Shown here piece after piece: positions 22,218 to 34,360 of a stretch of 64,000 bases of DNA. Numbering within the stretch: position 1 is the first letter of the stretch; each line of letters begins with the position of its first letter. The stretch is from Diphasiastrum complanatum (lineage: Eukaryota > Streptophyta > Lycopodiopsida > Lycopodiales > Lycopodiaceae). The DNA lies in contig CM055104.1 in assembly GCA_029204225.1 (NCBI GenBank), forward strand, positions 52,198,294 through 52,262,293, in the 5' to 3' direction. The notes under the pieces were generated by a model, which was not told where the DNA came from, did not search any database, and worked only from the letters and a program-made list of their open reading frames with translations. A program made the translations under genes and the position numbers.

Positions 22218-22800
22218 GCAACAACGTCGAGGTATGAGAGACAATCCTCTTTTGCTCATTCTGCTTCTGTTCTTCATACCTAATGATCCATGCCTATATA
22301 TCATGTGCATGCTTATATGTTCGTGCAGAAACTTTAAAGAGGAAGCATTGCCACGAACCTCTCATACTGCACAATACCCTGAGGTCCTGTCTCTTAAGAC
22401 AAGCACCTAATGTGCACGTGGAAGGGCACAAGAAGATAATGCTATAGAAGGTATCTTCCACTCGTCTTCAGCTGCAATTGGAGTGATCTCACCTTATGAC
22501 GAAGACGGTCCTGAAAACTGTACCTTCGGAGTTGATGTAGAGTGTTTATGCCAATGGCTAAGGCCTTGATGCCTGCAGCTTTGAGCTTAATTAGGAAGTT
22601 TTGTAGAACCCTACAAACAATCTACGACTAGAAACACTGTCACCTTGTCTTGTAACATTTTGAGGATGAAGAGGAGGCCACCTGTTTCAGCCACTGCATG
22701 TTAACATTCAAACTGATATTTGAAACTGTTCTCCAAATTAGCCATAAAGTTGTTGCTTTTACTGTAATAATTATGAGATACAACAGCACTTGAAGAGCTT
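22218..22800 (+). other. NOMO 3' UTR with probable intron
   Basis: After the TGA a canonical donor (GAG/GTATGAG at 22232) and acceptor (TCGTGCAG at 22328) suggest a 97-bp UTR intron. No clear AATAAA was seen, and the 3' end is placed just before the (AG)n array by inference. Confidence 0.45.
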
Positions 22801-22819
22801 TGTTCTATGTGGTGTAAAT

Positions 22820-22821
<2 letters not shown>

Positions 22822-22860
<39 letters not shown>
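22822..22860. repeat. (AG)n microsatellite, 39 bp
   Basis: Uninterrupted AG dinucleotide just beyond the predicted NOMO 3' UTR. Confidence 0.95.
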
Positions 22861-22863
<3 letters not shown>

Positions 22864-23866
22864 TACACAAAATAGTTTTCTATCATCAAAGAACAATAAC
22901 GATATGATAGTCTCCATAAACATGATGATAATCTAAGAGTGCGATAAATTGATAATCTACGCTAAGACCTACTTTATAAACAATCAACTTTCCGGATGAG
23001 GGCACCATGCATATCTATACTTAACCAAGATTTTATCAAGTGCTAGGAACCAGATAAGATTGATCAAGCTTTTCCAGATGCCAAGAACGATTTTTTGTGT
23101 AGTAAGAATGATGCAGAATTAGAATGTCAGGGTTTACAAAAAAACAGGTCGGCTACAAACAAGATATAAAATAGTCGTAGAAACATACATGTAAAGCAGC
23201 ATAATACCAATAAATGCATGGACCATGGACTTACAAAATTTCTGTGCTAATGATTAAGTTAAGTAGGCAAGAGACACCATTTTGAAGGATTTTTTTTGGA
23301 TTTGTCATTCAATGACTCTTCCCATTATGACTTGAGATGTCCAATTAATTCATATTCCACACCTCAGCTATCCAATTTCGAGACGTGAATTTCATGTTGC
23401 CCAACTATCAAGTTAAAAATAAACATTTTTGGATAAATTTTGGTCCAATCTTCTAAGAACGCTATAATATCGATATTAAGCACTATATAGTAATTATAAC
23501 CTCAATGTTGGAGTGAGCATTGTGAGCATTGTTGGACCACACATGTTGCTGAATGACTACTTTGCTATTCAATCCAAATGCTTCTATAATAACCATTAGT
23601 TCGGCATTTAGAATATTGAGATCTCACATGGAAATTTTATGAATATGATCCAAATCCGGTATAGAAATTATTCATTCTGAGTTGATCATCTTTATAAATG
23701 GAAAATAACATTCTGAATGATTCTTCATTTCTAATAAACTAGAGTATAGGAGATTTTTGCAAAGAGTCACGATATCTTCCTCACTCATTGTTTCTCCATA
23801 GAATATCTCATAAGAGGCAAAGTCACATTAAAAAATGTCGCTATTTCCAACGTATCAAATGACAAA
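22861..23866. other. Intergenic, nothing recognised
   Basis: AT-rich sequence without convincing ORFs, repeats or element ends. Confidence 0.5.
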
Positions 23867-24757
23867 CTAGAAGCTTTCAAATATAGACTCTTCAAGTACT
23901 TCTCCTATCTCGATGCTAGGACATTTTCTAGCTTCTACATCGATAATATCATCAGATTCCAAAATGTACTTTGTATTGAATGTAAAACATTCATACACAT
24001 AAGTTCCACCATTGTCTGTTGATGCCATTTCGTACGAAGTCTCAGACAGTATTGACAAGTCTTTTGTTTGAATGTGATGTTGTAATTCTAATCCCAAGGA
24101 AAACATAGTCCTTGAGTAAATTATTTCATTGACACTGCATTGTTTGAATCGGCCTTTGCATCGCTCTTTTGGAATTCAAAACTTGAGATAATCATATTAC
24201 TCTTGAAATTCTTCTCATTAACTTCTCCAATCTTTGTTGATTTTTGACATCTTTGCATTGGTGATCGAATCTCTCTTGGAATTTCTTTGTCTTCTCCAAG
24301 CTGAAAAGTGAATTGGTATTGCAAGTCTTGTGAACACTCTATAACTTCGCATTGATGTTGAGCGGTTGTTTCTTGTGGATTCGATAGAAGAGCAAAAGTT
24401 GTTGACGAAACTGGTTCATTCACTTGCTGACAAGCTTCCTCATCTCTTCTTCTGTTGATTCTACCATTGGACGTGAGTCGCTTGAATCACCTGTTCGAAC
24501 TTGCTTCTCATTAAAACCCACTCGACACCATTGTTCTGTACTTTCATTGTTGTATTGTTGCCAATTGTCTTGACTCCGCAAACACAATGATTTCTTATGC
24601 GTCAATTGCCTTTCAATAGTCCTTTTTGCTTGATTTTGAACTTCTTTTTCACTTGGAATTGATTCAGGTGACATCTTCTCTGATGATTATTCTTCTTCAT
24701 CACTTAGCACTCCTGATTCATTCTCAGATGGTCTTGATGAAGAATCTTCGATATTGC
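23867..24757 (-). pseudogene. Possible gypsy gag-region ORFs, left of solo LTR
   Basis: Three consecutive minus-strand ORFs (24420-24674, 24121-24423, 23867-24106) are acidic, Ser/Gln-rich and lack a recognised domain. They are collinear with the gag-like relic to the right of the solo LTR, so they probably belong to the same disrupted element. No zinc knuckle was found. Confidence 0.35.
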
Positions 24758-24844
24758 TGTAGGAAAGCAAGAGTCAAGTCACCAAGATCTAGTTATCAAT
24801 CAATCTCCACTAGAAAACAAGAGAGAAGAGGCTGGGCGCCCAAC

Positions 24845-24926
<82 letters not shown>

Positions 24927-25267
24927 CAACAACAAGAGCAATGGAGAGCAATGCTTAGCCAAACTGTAAAAATGGAATACACAATGAGCATCTAAGTACT
25001 CTACCTGGATGTGGCCAAATGCCACCAAACCCTAAGGTTAACCACTTACTAAATGTAGGGCACCCCCAAAAGTCAAGATAGGGCCCCTAAACAAAATTAG
25101 ACCCCTAAGGATCCACGAGTCAGTACATGACCAAAATTGGGTCCAACTGAACTTAAGACAAACTTAAGATGGCCTAAATAACTAAATACCCATGGTTACA
25201 CAAATCTCGACCTTTTGGGTCAAAGTAAGCTATGGATTAACTTTAGCATAGTCATTTATTTCTAACA
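24758..25267 (-). mobile_element. Solo LTR with ATTGC duplication
   Basis: 510 bp, TG at 24758 and CA ending 25267, flanked by ATTGC at 24753-24757 and 25268-25272. Its reverse complement shares long blocks with the LTRs at 52009-52456 and 54635-55102, for example TTTGACCCAAAAGGTCGAGA and TATCTTGACTTTTGGGGGTG. It holds a 78-bp (GA)n array where the relatives have a short CTCTCTCC tract. Confidence 0.87.
24848..24925. repeat. (GA)n microsatellite, 78 bp, inside solo LTR
   Basis: A perfect GA array. The equivalent site in the 52-kb and 54-kb LTRs is only a short pyrimidine-rich tract, so it expanded after divergence. Confidence 0.95.
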
Positions 25268-25299
25268 ATTGCTTGAGTCATTACTTTCCTGATTTTTGA

Positions 25300-25900
25300 A
25301 ACTAGAAGTCGTTTCCAATCAAACTCTTGAAGCATTATCCTTTACTTGGGCACATAAACGAATATTTGTTGGCGCACTTTTGGCTACTGCAGATTGTTGG
25401 CCTGTATCACTAAATGATTTCATTGTTTGTTCCCATTTTTCCTTTTGAAGTTTATATTCACATTGAATGGCCAATTGCATCAAATAATCCAACGAACATG
25501 ACGCTGGCATGGATGCAACTATAATAATCTTGAGCTCCAGTTTGAGTCAATCAAGATAATAATGGACATAAGATGGCTCATTCAACAAATAGTTCGGAGT
25601 TAGCATTATGATATGCGCATTTTACCAAGACACTTTGTTTCAAAGGACACCATTCCTTGAAATTGTCTCGGTCAAGGACTCTTTGGCATTCACTTTTGAA
25701 AAGTCCCTAGTTCCATTCTATCGAACATGTTGCCACCAATGTTTGACAGATTCCGTAAAATACGATGTCACAGAAATAACTTTGTCAAAATTGGAACTTG
25801 CATGAAAATAGTCCATGAGACTCAACCATTCACCTATTTTCATTGAATGGCTTTGACCATCATTGTTGTAGACAATATCCGCCATGATATGGGTTGCTTT
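25300..25900 (-). pseudogene. Ty3/gypsy-type gag relic
   Basis: Translating the minus strand near 25640-25880 gives KIGEWLSLMDYF, then SVTSYFTESVKHWWQHVR, which fits the retrotransposon gag pattern (W...Y...A..W). A further ORF (25319-25510) reads SLDYLMQLAIQCEYKLQKE, like the gag stretch preceding the zinc knuckle. Stops interrupt the frame. Confidence 0.6.
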
Positions 25901-26105
25901 TCATAACTGCTCACAATTGAGTTCAAGTCCATGAATATAACACCTCATTCGTTTTTTCAATTGGAAATTGAGCACATTCAACGATTCAGTGAACTACAAA
26001 TTATACTCTTCAACAGTAGAAGTCTGTTGAATGGAATACCAGTTGTGAAATGATTCATGTGAAAAGGCTTCAATAGTTGCAGCTACTGCGACATACAACG
26101 ATCTA

Positions 26106-26625
26106 ACCTCTTCCAAGCTATAGACTGACACTACAGTTCTAATATTGAATAAGAAACAATAGACAATATGAATCATTGTCTATTGTTTCTTATTCAACAA
26201 CTGAAAGACAACGGAACTTGTAACTATTGTAAGCAAGTATGATAGAATTCACAGATTGCACACGTCGGGCAGAATGTGAAAATTATCTATTATCAGAAAT
26301 TAAATTTTACAACAAAACTTTGAGCACTGTCTAGATCCCAAACAGCGCAAAGATACGCTCCCTTACAAGTAACTAGTAACCCATATACTAGCTCTATCTG
26401 ATGCCTTACACGCATATGTGTTCTCTCTCTTGTTGATCATTATATAAAACAATGGAAAGATGATTAATCTAATCCACAGTGATCAAAAAAACATCTTATG
26501 TTAATTCTAACTAATTATGGTTGCATGTCGATGTCCTCTGTGCTTTCCACATATTCTGTTGCTTGCACCGTCCGTTCACGCATATGTTCAAAATGCGAAA
26601 AATGTAGTCTGGGTGATTTTGTCAG
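26106..26625 (+). repeat. Left arm of a dispersed inverted pair (LTR- or promoter-like)
   Basis: Matches the reverse complement of 29085-29706 over most of its length, including CGTCGGGCAGAATG, AATTAAATTTTACAACAAAA and CTAACTAATTATGGTTGCAT. A TTATATAAA box lies near 26442. It could be an LTR or MITE, but ends and target duplications were not resolved. Confidence 0.75.
26145..26197. repeat. Perfect hairpin, 23-bp arms, 7-nt loop
   Basis: The arm at 26145-26167 (begins TTGAATAAGAAACAATAG) pairs exactly with 26175-26197, with loop ATGAATC. The homologous copy near 29640-29680 has only the first arm, so the second arm arose locally. Confidence 0.92.
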
Positions 26626-29084
26626 AAATTGTGAACTCCTGCAACTTTGTCAACGAAGCGAAGCGAATGGCGAACATACCTCGAAAACTCTAAAGCACAA
26701 AACGAAGTGACACGACATGAACAAAAACAATTCGAGCGTGGCGTATTGAACTCCATGCTCAACTGAAACAATTAGCCATAACAGAGAATAACTAACTAGT
26801 TGATTAACGTTTACTTGTATTGTAATTCTCTGTTTAGCTGTCTTGTAAACTCCACACAGTGGAGATATATACACAATTTGGATCAACACGAAGTAGTGTA
26901 GAAGAAGAAGAATTGAATAGAAGTAGAAAGAGAGATGAAAATACATGTGCATGAAAGTCTACCAACGAGCAGAACACAACAATTGAGCTGAGTGTCAGGC
27001 TGCCAACGAGTGAGACACTAATCATCTCGCTCTTCGTATGTTGACCGTAGGCTAGACTCTTGCGGTATTGTGATGCCACGAAATTGTTAAATATTGAATA
27101 TCAACCTAAATATGGCATGATGTACTCGAAAATGAAGATATGAGCTGGAAAAATATAAATCATGAAGAGGCCTAGGTCATTTTTCAAGAATATATCTCCT
27201 AAAGACTTGTCTTGTATTTAAGGACGAGACCTTTAAAAGGGGAACGTTGCCTTGGATAAGCCTTTACTAGGTCATCTACATAAAACGACTAAATATGAAT
27301 CGACATATTAAACTAGAATAATTTCAACTCTTAGTTAAATATACCTCTTATGGTATAATTGAACATACAACCTAATTGTTAACTAGACCTTTTACAGGAG
27401 CGACGCACCTGTAGTTTTAGATGTGTGTTTGTTCGCTCCGTAAAACAAATTTTGATCATACGCTTCAGTCTCAATCATCGAGAGAGGAAAAGTTTATGTA
27501 TTTGTGAGAGGTTGAAGAAGTGAATAGAGTGTTGAGGATTATTCTCTCTTATCTCTGTTCTCCGCACTGTTGAGTGTGAGTGATCCTAAGTCTACTAGCA
27601 ATCTCTACTGCATTACATGAATTACTCTCTGGTCAGACAGACACTCTATCGCATTCCAGTCGTTTGCTATATGTCCATAAATATGCTCTAAAGAACTGTT
27701 TTAAAATTGTCTTATTCATCTGTCGCGAACACTTTCTTTTCGGCACTCAAATAAAGTCTACATTTGGTACAGTCTAGCACAATCATTGATAGAACTGTAT
27801 GTCTACATCTGAGATGTCAGTCCCTATATGAGGAATTGAGTCTTTGATCTGTGTTCTTGCTTGTAGCTGACATAAGTTTCTAGCATACTCTAAAACTCTT
27901 TGTACTCATAACCTTGGACTTAAGTTGTTGAGGACTTCTATCTAGAAATGAACAGTTCGCGAATACGATTAACTAATTGTCAACACAAACATGAATACAT
28001 CGAACATTTCTTGACTCTCTGTTGACACCTTAATTAGCCGGAGTGTAATATTTTTGTACTACTCTGATAACATCTCCCCTGTAGAATGCATTTCATTCAA
28101 TTTGATAGAGGCAAGACTATTGTTCTGGAATTATTAACACTACACACTCCCAACACAAGTAATATTGGTTACTTTCTAATGTCTGTTGACAACCAGAATA
28201 ACTCTCGAAACCACTTCACTCGAAATAAATTATAATTTACCAAATACATAATATTCAAATGCTATCCTCTGAGAATTCGACATTATTTACTACAAAATCT
28301 ATATTAACCTTGTTGGTATAGTATGACATATAGCAATTTTTGGTGTCATTGTCGGGGATAGCTTAGGAAAGTTATAAGAAAACTGACACTTCCATCTCCA
28401 TTTCTAGTGTATGTCATATAGAGAATCCCGATTAGAACGATATTGTAAGCTTAGAGAGGAATTTTTACGAAGACAATGTGAGAGTGCGAGTCGAAGAAAT
28501 CTCGACGAGATCATTGTCCAGTTACCTGAACTCCTCATTTGATGCTAGAAGCAAGAGCATTTAACTCAAAAGAGTATCTAGGATACTCAGAGTTGAGTTT
28601 TAATCATTCTATATCTTAATGATTCTCCTACAGATTTTAGTTGAATGAATTATTATATTTTGGAATTATGGAGTGTACCTGGAAGCTTTATGAATTGTCT
28701 GCAGAGTTTGTGGATAATTTAAGACTGTAATTATTATTATTATTTTTTAACTTTGATTTCCTAAGTTAGGTAATATTTCACTCAGAATTTTATATGTGTT
28801 TTACATGAAGGTGATGTTACTAATTTGTGGTGAATGTAATTCAGATGAAAAATTTATCACTTAGTGTACTTTCCAAATCTGAGTTTGTACTCTAGAGTAG
28901 AGATTAACGATTTAAAAATAGGTTTTATCTTTGAGTACTTGTTTGATATGAAAGTCAGACTAAGGTTTCCATTGTGTTTGTCTTGTAAGCAGGATCTTGA
29001 GTTGTCTCTTATAATGCGGTTGTGACCGCACTGCAATATCACACTCAAGACCGCATTTTGCATTTTGCGAAAAAATGCGATATT
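26626..29084. other. Intergenic, no recognised gene
   Basis: It lies between the arms of the inverted pair. Short ORFs only, and no protein family recognised. Confidence 0.45.
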
Positions 29085-29706
<622 letters not shown>

Positions 29707-30013
29707 TTTTAAAAGATGTGAACAATGACGAAATGAAAATACCACTTGTTTGTACGAAATTGCTGATGCACACATTTGTGTGAACGAAGAATCCACATTG
29801 TTTGATTCCAAAACAAAATACATATGAATTGAAATCCTTGGATTGAAAAATAATAATAATCAAGTATTGAAACTGTTGGGTTGGAAAAAAAATAGATCCG
29901 ATCTGATCAGTCAAAAACATTCAATCTGTCATATTTTTTTACCCATACCACATTTTTCAACCCTCTTGTAGCAAGCCTAAAGTGAAGATGGATTATTTTT
30001 CAATTTCAACAAG

Positions 30014-31330
30014 ATGTCATGTACTCCTTTTGTCAAGGACTCCTACAGAACGACCAAGATTCTGGAGTTAGTACATTCTGACATATGTGGACCTTTCAAT
30101 GTAATCTCAGTAGGAGGCTCGAAATATTATATCACCTTTATTGATGATTACAGTAAGTTTGTCAGAGTCTACTTTATTCACAATAAATCAAAAGCGTTTG
30201 ACAAGTTCATAGAGTATGTGAATTGGACAAAAAGATGGACTGGAAATAAAGTGAAGTAGATCAAAACAGATCGAGGTGGAGAATACATCTCAAACCGATT
30301 CACTGACTTCTGCAATGATTTTGAAATCATTCATAGAAGAACTACATCTTACACACCATAGCACAACGGTGTTGCAGAAAGAAAGAACAAGACTCTAATG
30401 GAAGATGCTGATGCATGATGGCCTATTCGAAGGCTCCAAGAGTGTTGTGGGTTGAAGCAGTAGCTACAGCTGCTTACATTTAGAACAGGACAGGAAAATC
30501 TAGTGTTCCTCACATGACACCACACAAATTATGGTGGGGTAGAAAACCCAATCTGACTCACATTCGAATCTTTGGTTGTGCAGCATATGCACATATTCCT
30601 GACAAGCTTCGAAAGAAGCTTGATGAGAAAGCAAAACAAGGATATCTTATAGAATATGACAATCATTCGTCATACTACAGAGTCTATATGCCAAAGACAA
30701 ACACAGTGAAGACAGTCAGAGATGTCAAATTTGACGAGAGTAGAACAATGGCCAATGATGATTCTGTCAGTTATGAAGTCCTTGGAAGACAGTACTATGA
30801 TCTACCAATTGTGACAGAGGGATCAGAGCATGAACACTCAGATGAAGATGTTTGAGTCACATCTCATTTGAGTGACGAATCAGACGAAGAAAGATTTGCA
30901 AGCCAGCCTACTGCTACAATATATGTAAACCACGATGGTTCTAGACCTAGCAGAGTAGATAAAGACAAGAGCATTGCAGTTCCAGGAGGATCTCCTAGAA
31001 GATTGACAAGAGAACAAAAAGTGCCAGCAAGATTTGTGCCAGGCAGCACAACTTCTACGTCAAAAGAGTTTTGTGGATTCCGTGGAGAACCACAGACATT
31101 TGCGGAAACAATTTAATAGCTCATTCCAATGTTTATGTAAGAATTACAAATGGGAAGATCATCATTGTAGTTGTATGTGTGGATGACACTCTAATACTCT
31201 ATAGGAGTGAGGAGCTTATTGTTGAGGTGAAGTATGATATCTTGAAACACTTTGAGATTGCAGACTAGGAGAAGCCAGATGTTATTTTGGCTTACAGATC
31301 GATAGGGACTATGAGATCGACTCTATCTAA
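30014..31330 (+). pseudogene. Ty1/copia pol relic A (integrase to RT, internally deleted)
   Basis: Integrase core pieces (LVHSDICGPFNVISVGGSKY, then FIDDYSKFVRVYF) carry the first catalytic Asp. The following part is broken by stops, then TPHKLWWGRKPNLTHIRIFG and a linker ending FCGFRGEPQTFAETI. The frame then jumps to the RT segment VVCVDDTLILYRSEELIVEV, so the N-terminal half of RT is deleted. It ends in stops near 31330. Confidence 0.85.
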
Positions 31331-31388
31331 GCGTATACATCAGGAATAAGAGAACGACGCCTAAAAACGTGCCATTAGATTTCTTCAG

Positions 31389-31400
31389 TGGTATCAGAGT
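31389..31400 (+). other. Primer-binding-site-like motif of copia relic B
   Basis: TGGTATCAGAGT, one base from the common plant initiator-tRNA-Met PBS, sits between the end of relic A and the gag of relic B. No 5' LTR is evident immediately left of it. Confidence 0.6.
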
Positions 31401-33290
31401 TTGGTTATTTAAAACTAAGGCTTCAATCAGTAGCATCCAATCGAAGATTTGCATAGTTCTTGAGGCAGACGTGTCAAATTATTTAGTCTGGAAAGTGAAA
31501 ACTTCTCTCATCTTGAGAGGAGAAGCTTTATGGCCATGGGTAGACGGGATTTAAGAAATGCTTGCCAGCACAGGCAAAGTACTTCGTGAATGGAAGGAAA
31601 AAATGACAAAGCATTAGCTGTCATATCATCTTCAATAGAAGATAGCATCACTCTTGATCTCACATGTATCTTTGATGCTAGAGAAATGTGGGATGCATTG
31701 CTAGCAAGGTTTCAAACCAAGTCACGTAACCAGATCATGCACTTGGAAGCCCAACTTATCTATCTACGATGGGATGACAAGGATCTCACAACTTTCATCA
31801 GGAAGATGAAGAATTTGTTCCTCTCCTTATACAATGCTGGAATAGAACATGTTGTTTGACAAGAGAAGCAGCTCACATACCTTTTGCGTGCTCTATCAAG
31901 ATCGTTCCAGATCACACAAACTCTACTAGCCAAAGATCCTGACATGACTCTTGAAAATGCTATAATTGAGATCAAAGAAGAAGTAGAGGCTCGTGAGCAC
32001 TATGATGACAAGAACGAGTCAGATCAAGCTCTCTACAACAACAAAGAGGGACAAAAAAAAAAGTCTCAGCCTAAGAGGTAGTCAGATTAGAGACAATAAC
32101 AGAGTCAGCAGAAAGAGGGAGATCAGGAAGGCAGATGGAAAGGAAGGAGCAAGCACAAACAACAAGGTGGTGAGAAGAAATCTTGCATACGATGTAGACG
32201 CGATGGTCACACAGTTGCAACATGCTGGCTAAATTTCAAAATAGAGTGCATTCATTGTCACAAGAAGGGTCATGCAACCGTGGACTGCTATCAGAATTCA
32301 AGAAACAAGAAGACACAAAGTAGAAGGGAGAACTCCAAAAGCTCATCTTACGTGAAGACGTCCTATACATGCCTACACTTCAGAAAGATCTGCTATCTAT
32401 AGCAAACATTGTAGATGCAGGTACGTCTATCACATTCATAGGTGACTCATGTACAATGGTTGAATCTAGAACCACTCATCTTATTACTTGAAGGCAAGCG
32501 CAAGGGCAAATGAGTTCCTACTAAGCAAGCTCATCAGATTCATGAGACAATGGACACCTATGGCATAGGAGATTGTGTCATACGAATACAATAACTTTGT
32601 ACAACGCTAGCCAGAATGGAGTGTTCACAGATGTTAGCATCAAGGATGCAACAGGTCTGAAGTCTTGTGACGCATGCCAAAGGCAAGATGCCATGTACAC
32701 CTTTTATCAGGGACTCATTCAGGATTGAAGAACTCCTGGAGTTATTACACTCGGTGTGGACCCTTTGATGTAGTCTCTTTGGGAGCTTCAAGATATTATA
32801 TCACCTTCATTGATGACTTCAGCAAGTTTGCAGCCGTGTACTTCATTTATAACAAGTCAGAAGCACTAGACAAATCTACAGAATTGGTAAATTGGGCTGA
32901 GAAATGGATTGACAAGAAAGTCAAACAACTAAGAACAGACAAAGGTGAAGAGCACGTCTCCAAACGACATTTCTGACAAGAAAGTCAAACAACTAAGGAC
33001 AAACAAAGGTGAAAAGCACGTCTCCAAATGATTTGCACATTTATGTACCATCTTTCATTTGAAGGGAACAACATATACATCACAACATAATGGTGTTGTA
33101 GAGAGGAGAAATCTGACTCTCATGGAAGCTGCGAGATGCATGATGGCCTGTTCAAAGACATCAAAATGGCTATGGGCTGAGGCAATAGCTACAACCAACT
33201 ACCTACAAAATAGGATAGGGAAACCTGACATTCCCTATTCTACTCCACCTTGGCAAAAATCTAGCTTGGCAATTTTATGACCTTTATGTT
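31401..33290 (+). pseudogene. Ty1/copia relic B (gag, two zinc knuckles, integrase)
   Basis: Gag pieces at 31590-31859 (FDAREMWDALLARFQTKSRN, LRWDDKDLTTFIRKMKNLF) and 31884-32081 are followed at about 32184-32295 by two CX2CX4HX4C knuckles (CIRCRRDGHTVATC and CIHCHKKGHATVDC). The protease is missing. A GAG-pre-integrase stretch (about 32575-32690) keeps HRRLCH and CDACQ zinc-binding residues. Integrase follows (32674-33280) with FIDDFSKFAAVYF, then NGVVERRNLTLMEAARCMMA carrying the catalytic Glu region. Several stops and a 64-bp tandem duplication show it is dead. RT is absent. Confidence 0.87.
32911..33038. repeat. 64-bp tandem duplication inside integrase relic
   Basis: The sequence beginning GACAAGAAAGTCAAACAACT occurs at 32911 and again at 32975 with a few substitutions. 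The unit is not a multiple of three, so it shifts the integrase frame. Confidence 0.85.
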
Positions 33291-34054
33291 TGAAAGTACA
33301 TTTCACATGTGTGGAGCATGTTCCCACATGTGTAAAATAGTTTATCATAGCTTTAGGGGTCTTCTAAGTTTTTAGGACAAGCTTCTTTGTGTAGAGTTAT
33401 GATAGGGCCAAAAATTGGCATAGATGGCAAATTGGCAATGTCCACATGTAATGCCTTTATTGAGCCAAAAGTGAATCATGATGTAATCTCGAGCTGGATA
33501 GGCATATGAATAGGGTCTTGACACTTGTGACAAGGTAATTTGATGAGTGATGGAGTCAAAAGTCGGTTTTGACCAAGGGGTCCAATAGGATTAAGGAGGT
33601 GATCATTAGAGGTCCAATAGAATTAAGGAGACTATGATTAGGGGTCCAATAGAATTGAAAAGGCTATGATTAGGGGTCCAATAGCATGCAAGGAGGGATC
33701 TCCACAAACTCTATATGTACTTCTCCTTATGATCATTATGTAAGTTGAGTTTTTGAGTCAAACTTTTTGGTGAGATTTGCTTGTTGTCTCTTCTCTCTCT
33801 ACACGAGTTGGAATTAGTTCTATTCTCTCTCTACCCAAGGAGAGGAGCTTAATTTTCCATTGTTTTTTCAAAAAGCTTTTCCCTTCATGTGTATGAACTT
33901 TGGTTATCAACTATTGCATCCATATTTTGCCTCTACGCTTTGCTTTTTGATCTAGATCTTGGAAATCAATCTAGAATCCATTGGCAAGTGCACAAGCTTT
34001 CTTAGGAGATCAATCTCACACTTTAGGGAATTCCCACACATGTGAAATTTTACA
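33290..34054 (+). mobile_element. Probable 5' LTR of copia relic C (left edge uncertain)
   Basis: About 0.75 kb of non-coding sequence ending GTGAAATTTTACA directly before a primer-binding site. The right edge is clear, but the left edge could not be placed because no second LTR copy exists in the window. Confidence 0.55.
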
Positions 34055-34066
34055 TGGTATCAGAGC
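34055..34066 (+). other. tRNA-iMet primer-binding site of copia relic C
   Basis: TGGTATCAGAGC, the standard plant copia PBS, lies immediately after a CA-ending LTR-like block. Confidence 0.8.
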
Positions 34067-34360
34067 CTACCTAAGTATTTGATGCTTGTTTCATCCAAAG
34101 TTCCAAAGATTTCTTGAAAATCTAGATCGGACTAGTTTGCATCTCCCATGCTATCTCAAGCAAAATTGAATCAAAAGGGTTTATAATCATAATTATTGAA
34201 TCATTTCAGGTACTGTACGGAATTCAGTGCTCAAGCATGTGTGAAGTACATCCAAGTTCATTTGGAAGGTTCTCTTCCATGTGTGATCCAAAATTGGTGC
34301 CTGATAGCTAGTTTTAAAGCTATTTGAGTCTAGTTTGTGTAGCAATTTACTTCATAGTGA

